From Nitrospiraceae bacterium (GTDB lineage Bacteria > Nitrospirota > Nitrospiria > Nitrospirales > Nitrospiraceae): a DNA stretch of 8,552 nucleotides. The position numbers were made by a program, and so were the translations under genes. The notes beneath the pieces are model-generated. The model ran no database searches. It was not told the DNA's origin and saw nothing but the letters and a program-made list of their open reading frames with translations. Every line of letters starts with the position of its first letter. Position 1 is the first letter of the stretch. The stretch lies in contig SXPO01000242.1 of the NCBI GenBank assembly GCA_005793285.1, positions 1 through 8,552 of the forward strand, in the 5' to 3' direction. Positions 5,998 through 8,552 of the stretch are shown one piece after another.

Positions 5998-7146
5998 ATG
6001 CCCTACGAGTTCGCCGCCGACTATCGCTCGCCTGCTGTCTCTCGCAGGCCTCTTGGAACAAAAGTCCTACCTCCTCCTGGGACCCCGCCAAACCGGAAAG
6101 AGCTTCCTCATCGCACAGAGCTTCCGAGGCGCCCGCGTCTACGACCTCCTGGATACATCCATCTACCTAGCATTCAGCCAACGGCCACAGCGATTGGCCG
6201 AAGAACTCACTGCCAAGGATACGCTGGTGATCATCGACAAAATCCAGCGGCTCCCGGGACTATTGAACGAAGTGCACCGTCTCATCGAGCAACGAGGGAT
6301 TCGCTTCCTGCTCACCGGCTCAAGTGCCCGCACGCTTCGACGGGGCGGGGTCAATCTCTTGGGGGGGGCGAGGACGAAATACCTGCACCCCCTGACACAG
6401 AGAGAATTGGGGGAACACTTCGACCTCAATACATTTATTACTCGCGGAGGATTGCCTTCCGTCTATTTCTCGGACAATCCCCGCGCCGATCTTGACGCCT
6501 ACACCGGTTCCTATCTCCAGCAGGAAATCGTGGCGGAGGGAGCCACGAGGAATGTGTCGGCCTTCAGCTGATTCCTGAAGGTAGCGGCCTACTGCAATGC
6601 CACCACCGTCAATTTCACCAATGTGAGCGCCGACGCCCAAGTCCCACGCACCACTGTCTACGAGTACTTTGAAAGCTTCAAAGACACGCTCATTGTCCAT
6701 GAACTGCCGGCCTGGCGCGAAACCAGACAGTGCAAACCATTAGCCTCCTCGAAATATTATTTTTTCGATATCGGCGTCGTGGCCGCCCTGTAGGAACGGC
6801 AATACCGTCGAGGCACGCCGGAGTACGGGCACGCGGTGGAAACCTATCTCTTTCACGAACTCAAGAGTTACGTGGATTATATGTCGGGAGAGTCGCTCGC
6901 CTTTTGGAAATCAAAGCCGGCTTCGAGGTAGATTTTATCTTGGGTGATCATACGGCCATTGCACTCAAGGCGAGTGAACACGTCGGCCCTCATGACCTGA
7001 AATCGTTGAAGGCACTGGCGGAAGAGCGAAAACTCAAACGATATCTCTGTGTGTGCCTGGAAGCCCGGCGACGACAAGTCGGCGAAGTCACGATCCTCCC
7101 CATCCACGAGTTTATGAACAAGCTCTGGGACGCATCGTACTCGTAG
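5998..7146 (+). pseudogene. Decayed AAA-type ATPase with DUF4143-like C-terminal region
   Basis: Joined across its lesions, the reading gives one familiar ATPase. The Walker A motif GPRQTGKS is at 6080-6103, a Walker B-like VIIDKIQRLP surrounds 6236, and the sensor-like FLLTGSSARTL sits near 6307. The DUF4143-like part includes YLHPLTQREL, FSFLKVAAYCN, DAQVPRTTVYEYF, KPLASSKYYFFDIG, GFEVDFILGDHTA and LKRYLCV. Lesions: (1) the only nearby ATG (5998) is one base out of frame with the core, and reading CCC at 6001-6003 as CC restores MPTSSPPTIARLLSLAGLLEQK; (2) TGA at 6569-6571 where relatives have Arg; (3) TAG at 6791-6793, probably from CAG; (4) one base missing around 6914-6915, after which frame 1 continues to TAG at 7144. 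The Walker B Glu is Lys (6239-6241). These ATPases are common, of poorly known function, and often patchily distributed. A TTG at 6053 could start the first open segment, but the product would still be truncated. Confidence 0.9.
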
Positions 7147-7267
7147 TTCCGCATTGCGTGAGAGAAGGCTGGAGTTGATGAGTCACGGATGACCGGTGGA
7201 AAGTCTGCAGAAAGAAACGGAACTGCCGGAGAAAATGGCTTGGCCCCACCGCATTCTCTCCCCTGTC

Positions 7268-8552
7268 TTACCGGCAGAAGAAGTGGCAGTACTCGATCGG
7301 GCTCGGAGGCGCGGTCAAGGCAATGCCGAGGGTATCGGGATCGTAACCGACTGCTTCCAGATCCTTCGCGGCGCGGGTGAGTTCTTCTTCCGTCAGATAG
7401 GCGATGGTATCGGGCACTCCCTGTCGCTTCAGCGAGAGAAGCATCCCCTTCAACGTATCGCGCTCTTCCGGCGGCACGTCTCGCCCCAGCGGATACGCCA
7501 GCGCATGGCTGTAGGGGCTTTCGTAGGTTTCGTTCAAAGCCTTGATCGTCTTGAGCACAAGCCGGTCCTGCTCCCATGGCCGGAGGTTCGGGCCGGCGGA
7601 CGGATGGGTGGCCAGCAAATCCATGAGCGTGATGACGTTGGTATTCAGCGACCGGCCGACAAATTCGCGCTGCGGCTCAAGGGCAACCCGTTCCATCCCC
7701 AGATGCTTCGCCACATGTTCGATCAAGGCAAAGTTGAGCATGAAACTGTATTGGCCTCCGAATTGGCCATAGCACGGCTTTTCGGGATCATTCAAGACTT
7801 TCATGTCTCCGGTGCCGGCGTCGAAGGCACTGAATCCAACCGCCTGCGGCGCCAAGAGCCGCTTGACCTCTTTCAGCGTTGCGAACGCGCCCAGATGAAC
7901 GGGCGCCAGCACCTGCTCATCCATCACCTTGAGAAACTCCGTGATGGTCTTCCGGAACGGCACATCCTTCCATTCCACCTTTCGATACTCTTTTTCCCAA
8001 ACTAAATCGTCGAGGAACGGAGGGAAGGTCTTCAATCGATCGAGGTCCATGGCCTCAAACGCCCTTACGAAGCTGGACCAGTCCTGAATCCTGGCGTGCA
8101 GCGATTCACTGAGATTGGGGCGGATATATTCTTCTTCGATCTCACCGGCGTTCTTCGCCATCAGCTTGGTCGGCAGCTCGTTCCACAGTTCGTTGCAGAT
8201 GACGCGATCGACGGTTCCATCCGCCACGCCGGCCAAATGCTCGATCGAGCCGCAATGGATCTCGACACGATCCCGATGCGCCGCGAGATCGGGGTGGGTC
8301 AGAGCTCCGTCTAATACCGGCTGTTCCCAATCGACCAACATATAGCGAACACGAGGATAGACTGTGCCTTTCTGGTCGAGCGCCTTGAGATGGCTGAGAA
8401 AGCAGGCGGCCAGATTGCCGTTGCCGGGACCGAGTTCCAGTATCGTGAGGCGAGACTCGCTGGACGAGCGTGATATGACTTGCTCATAATAATCAGCCGC
8501 CAAGGCGTGCGCGAGACGATAATCGGCTGAGGCAAAGGTCTGATAGTAGGAG
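7268..8552 (-). CDS. SAM-dependent methyltransferase-like protein (5' end outside window)
   Basis: The frame is open from the right edge to TAA at 7268-7270, giving about 427 residues. A TTG at 8501-8503 could be read as a start, but the upstream codons encode plausible protein (SYYQTFASADYRLAHA) continuous with DYYEQV, so the true start is probably beyond the edge. A glycine-rich SAM-binding motif I, ILELGPGNGNLA, lies around 8417-8437. It is followed by the beta-2 end YMLVDWEQPVL, whose acidic residues would hold the ribose, and by VICNELWNELPT (around 8171-8200). That last motif recalls the NELLDALP block of MidA/NDUFAF7-type protein arginine methyltransferases. The C-terminal half (for example FDAGTGDMKVL and YGQFGGQYSFMLNFALIEH) I cannot assign. 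The resemblance to MidA is partial and the substrate is unknown. The gene converges on the ATPase pseudogene with a 121-bp gap, in which I see no clear terminator. Confidence 0.78.
   Translation of the reverse strand, partial: SYYQTFASADYRLAHALAADYYEQVISRSSSESRLTILELGPGNGNLAACFLSHLKALDQKGTVYPRVRYMLVDWEQPVLDGALTHPDLAAHRDRVEIHCGSIEHLAGVADGTVDRVICNELWNELPTKLMAKNAGEIEEEYIRPNLSESLHARIQDWSSFVRAFEAMDLDRLKTFPPFLDDLVWEKEYRKVEWKDVPFRKTITEFLKVMDEQVLAPVHLGAFATLKEVKRLLAPQAVGFSAFDAGTGDMKVLNDPEKPCYGQFGGQYSFMLNFALIEHVAKHLGMERVALEPQREFVGRSLNTNVITLMDLLATHPSAGPNLRPWEQDRLVLKTIKALNETYESPYSHALAYPLGRDVPPEERDTLKGMLLSLKRQGVPDTIAYLTEEELTRAAKDLEAVGYDPDTLGIALTAPPSPIEYCHFFCR

Noticed and set aside
5971..6495. 174-codon plus-strand open frame starting upstream of the ATPase remnant
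   Set aside because: It shares the ATG at 5998, but after the first codons it is one base out of frame with the conserved ATPase motifs and its Pro/Arg-rich product matches nothing. It is the result of the frameshift at 6001-6003.
7160..7260. Inverted GAGAGAA / TTCTCTC pair between the pseudogene and the methyltransferase gene
   Set aside because: The arms are only seven bases and about 90 bp apart with no T run, so it is neither a good terminator nor a mobile-element end.
7196..8005. 269-codon plus-strand open frame opposite the methyltransferase gene
   Set aside because: Antisense to a gene with SAM-binding motifs and no recognisable protein pattern of its own.

Overview
The window looks like chromosomal DNA from a moderately GC-rich Gram-negative bacterium. 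An AsmA-type envelope protein implies an outer membrane. The gene mix (AAA/DUF4143 ATPase, SpoIIE/STAS signalling, MscS, AsmA) would fit a Nitrospira-like or proteobacterial genome, but I cannot fix the taxon from the sequence alone. I see no RNA gene, CRISPR array, insertion sequence, attachment site or replication origin.

Left part, all on the minus strand (about 1-3164): a partner-switching signalling module. In transcription order it holds a 777-residue membrane protein (MHYT-like seven-helix sensor, PAS-like domain, coiled coil, SpoIIE/PP2C phosphatase, RsbW-like GHKL ATPase), then a complete STAS anti-sigma-factor antagonist (386-730), then a second STAS protein cut by the window edge (1-180). 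One polypeptide carries both the phosphatase and the kinase-like domain that would act on STAS serines. No sigma factor or other output is visible.

Middle part, minus strand (3322-5825): a compact envelope operon. A good sigma-70-type promoter (5797-5825) sits just upstream of an AsmA-family protein, followed after 22 bp by a small MscS-family mechanosensitive channel. A candidate intrinsic terminator (3221-3247) lies after the channel gene and may separate this operon from the signalling module.

Right part: a plus-strand remnant of an AAA-type ATPase with a DUF4143-like C-terminal region (about 5998-7146). It is broken by two in-frame stops, a frameshift near 6914, probably another frameshift at codon 2, and a Walker B Glu-to-Lys change. 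Converging on it is the 3' part of a minus-strand SAM-dependent methyltransferase-like gene (7268 to the right edge), whose start lies outside the window.

The most notable items are the all-in-one MHYT/PAS/SpoIIE/GHKL protein with tandem STAS partners, whose MHYT motifs keep every histidine but lose every methionine, and the finely readable decay of the ATPase pseudogene. I did not find a convincing wholly new system.
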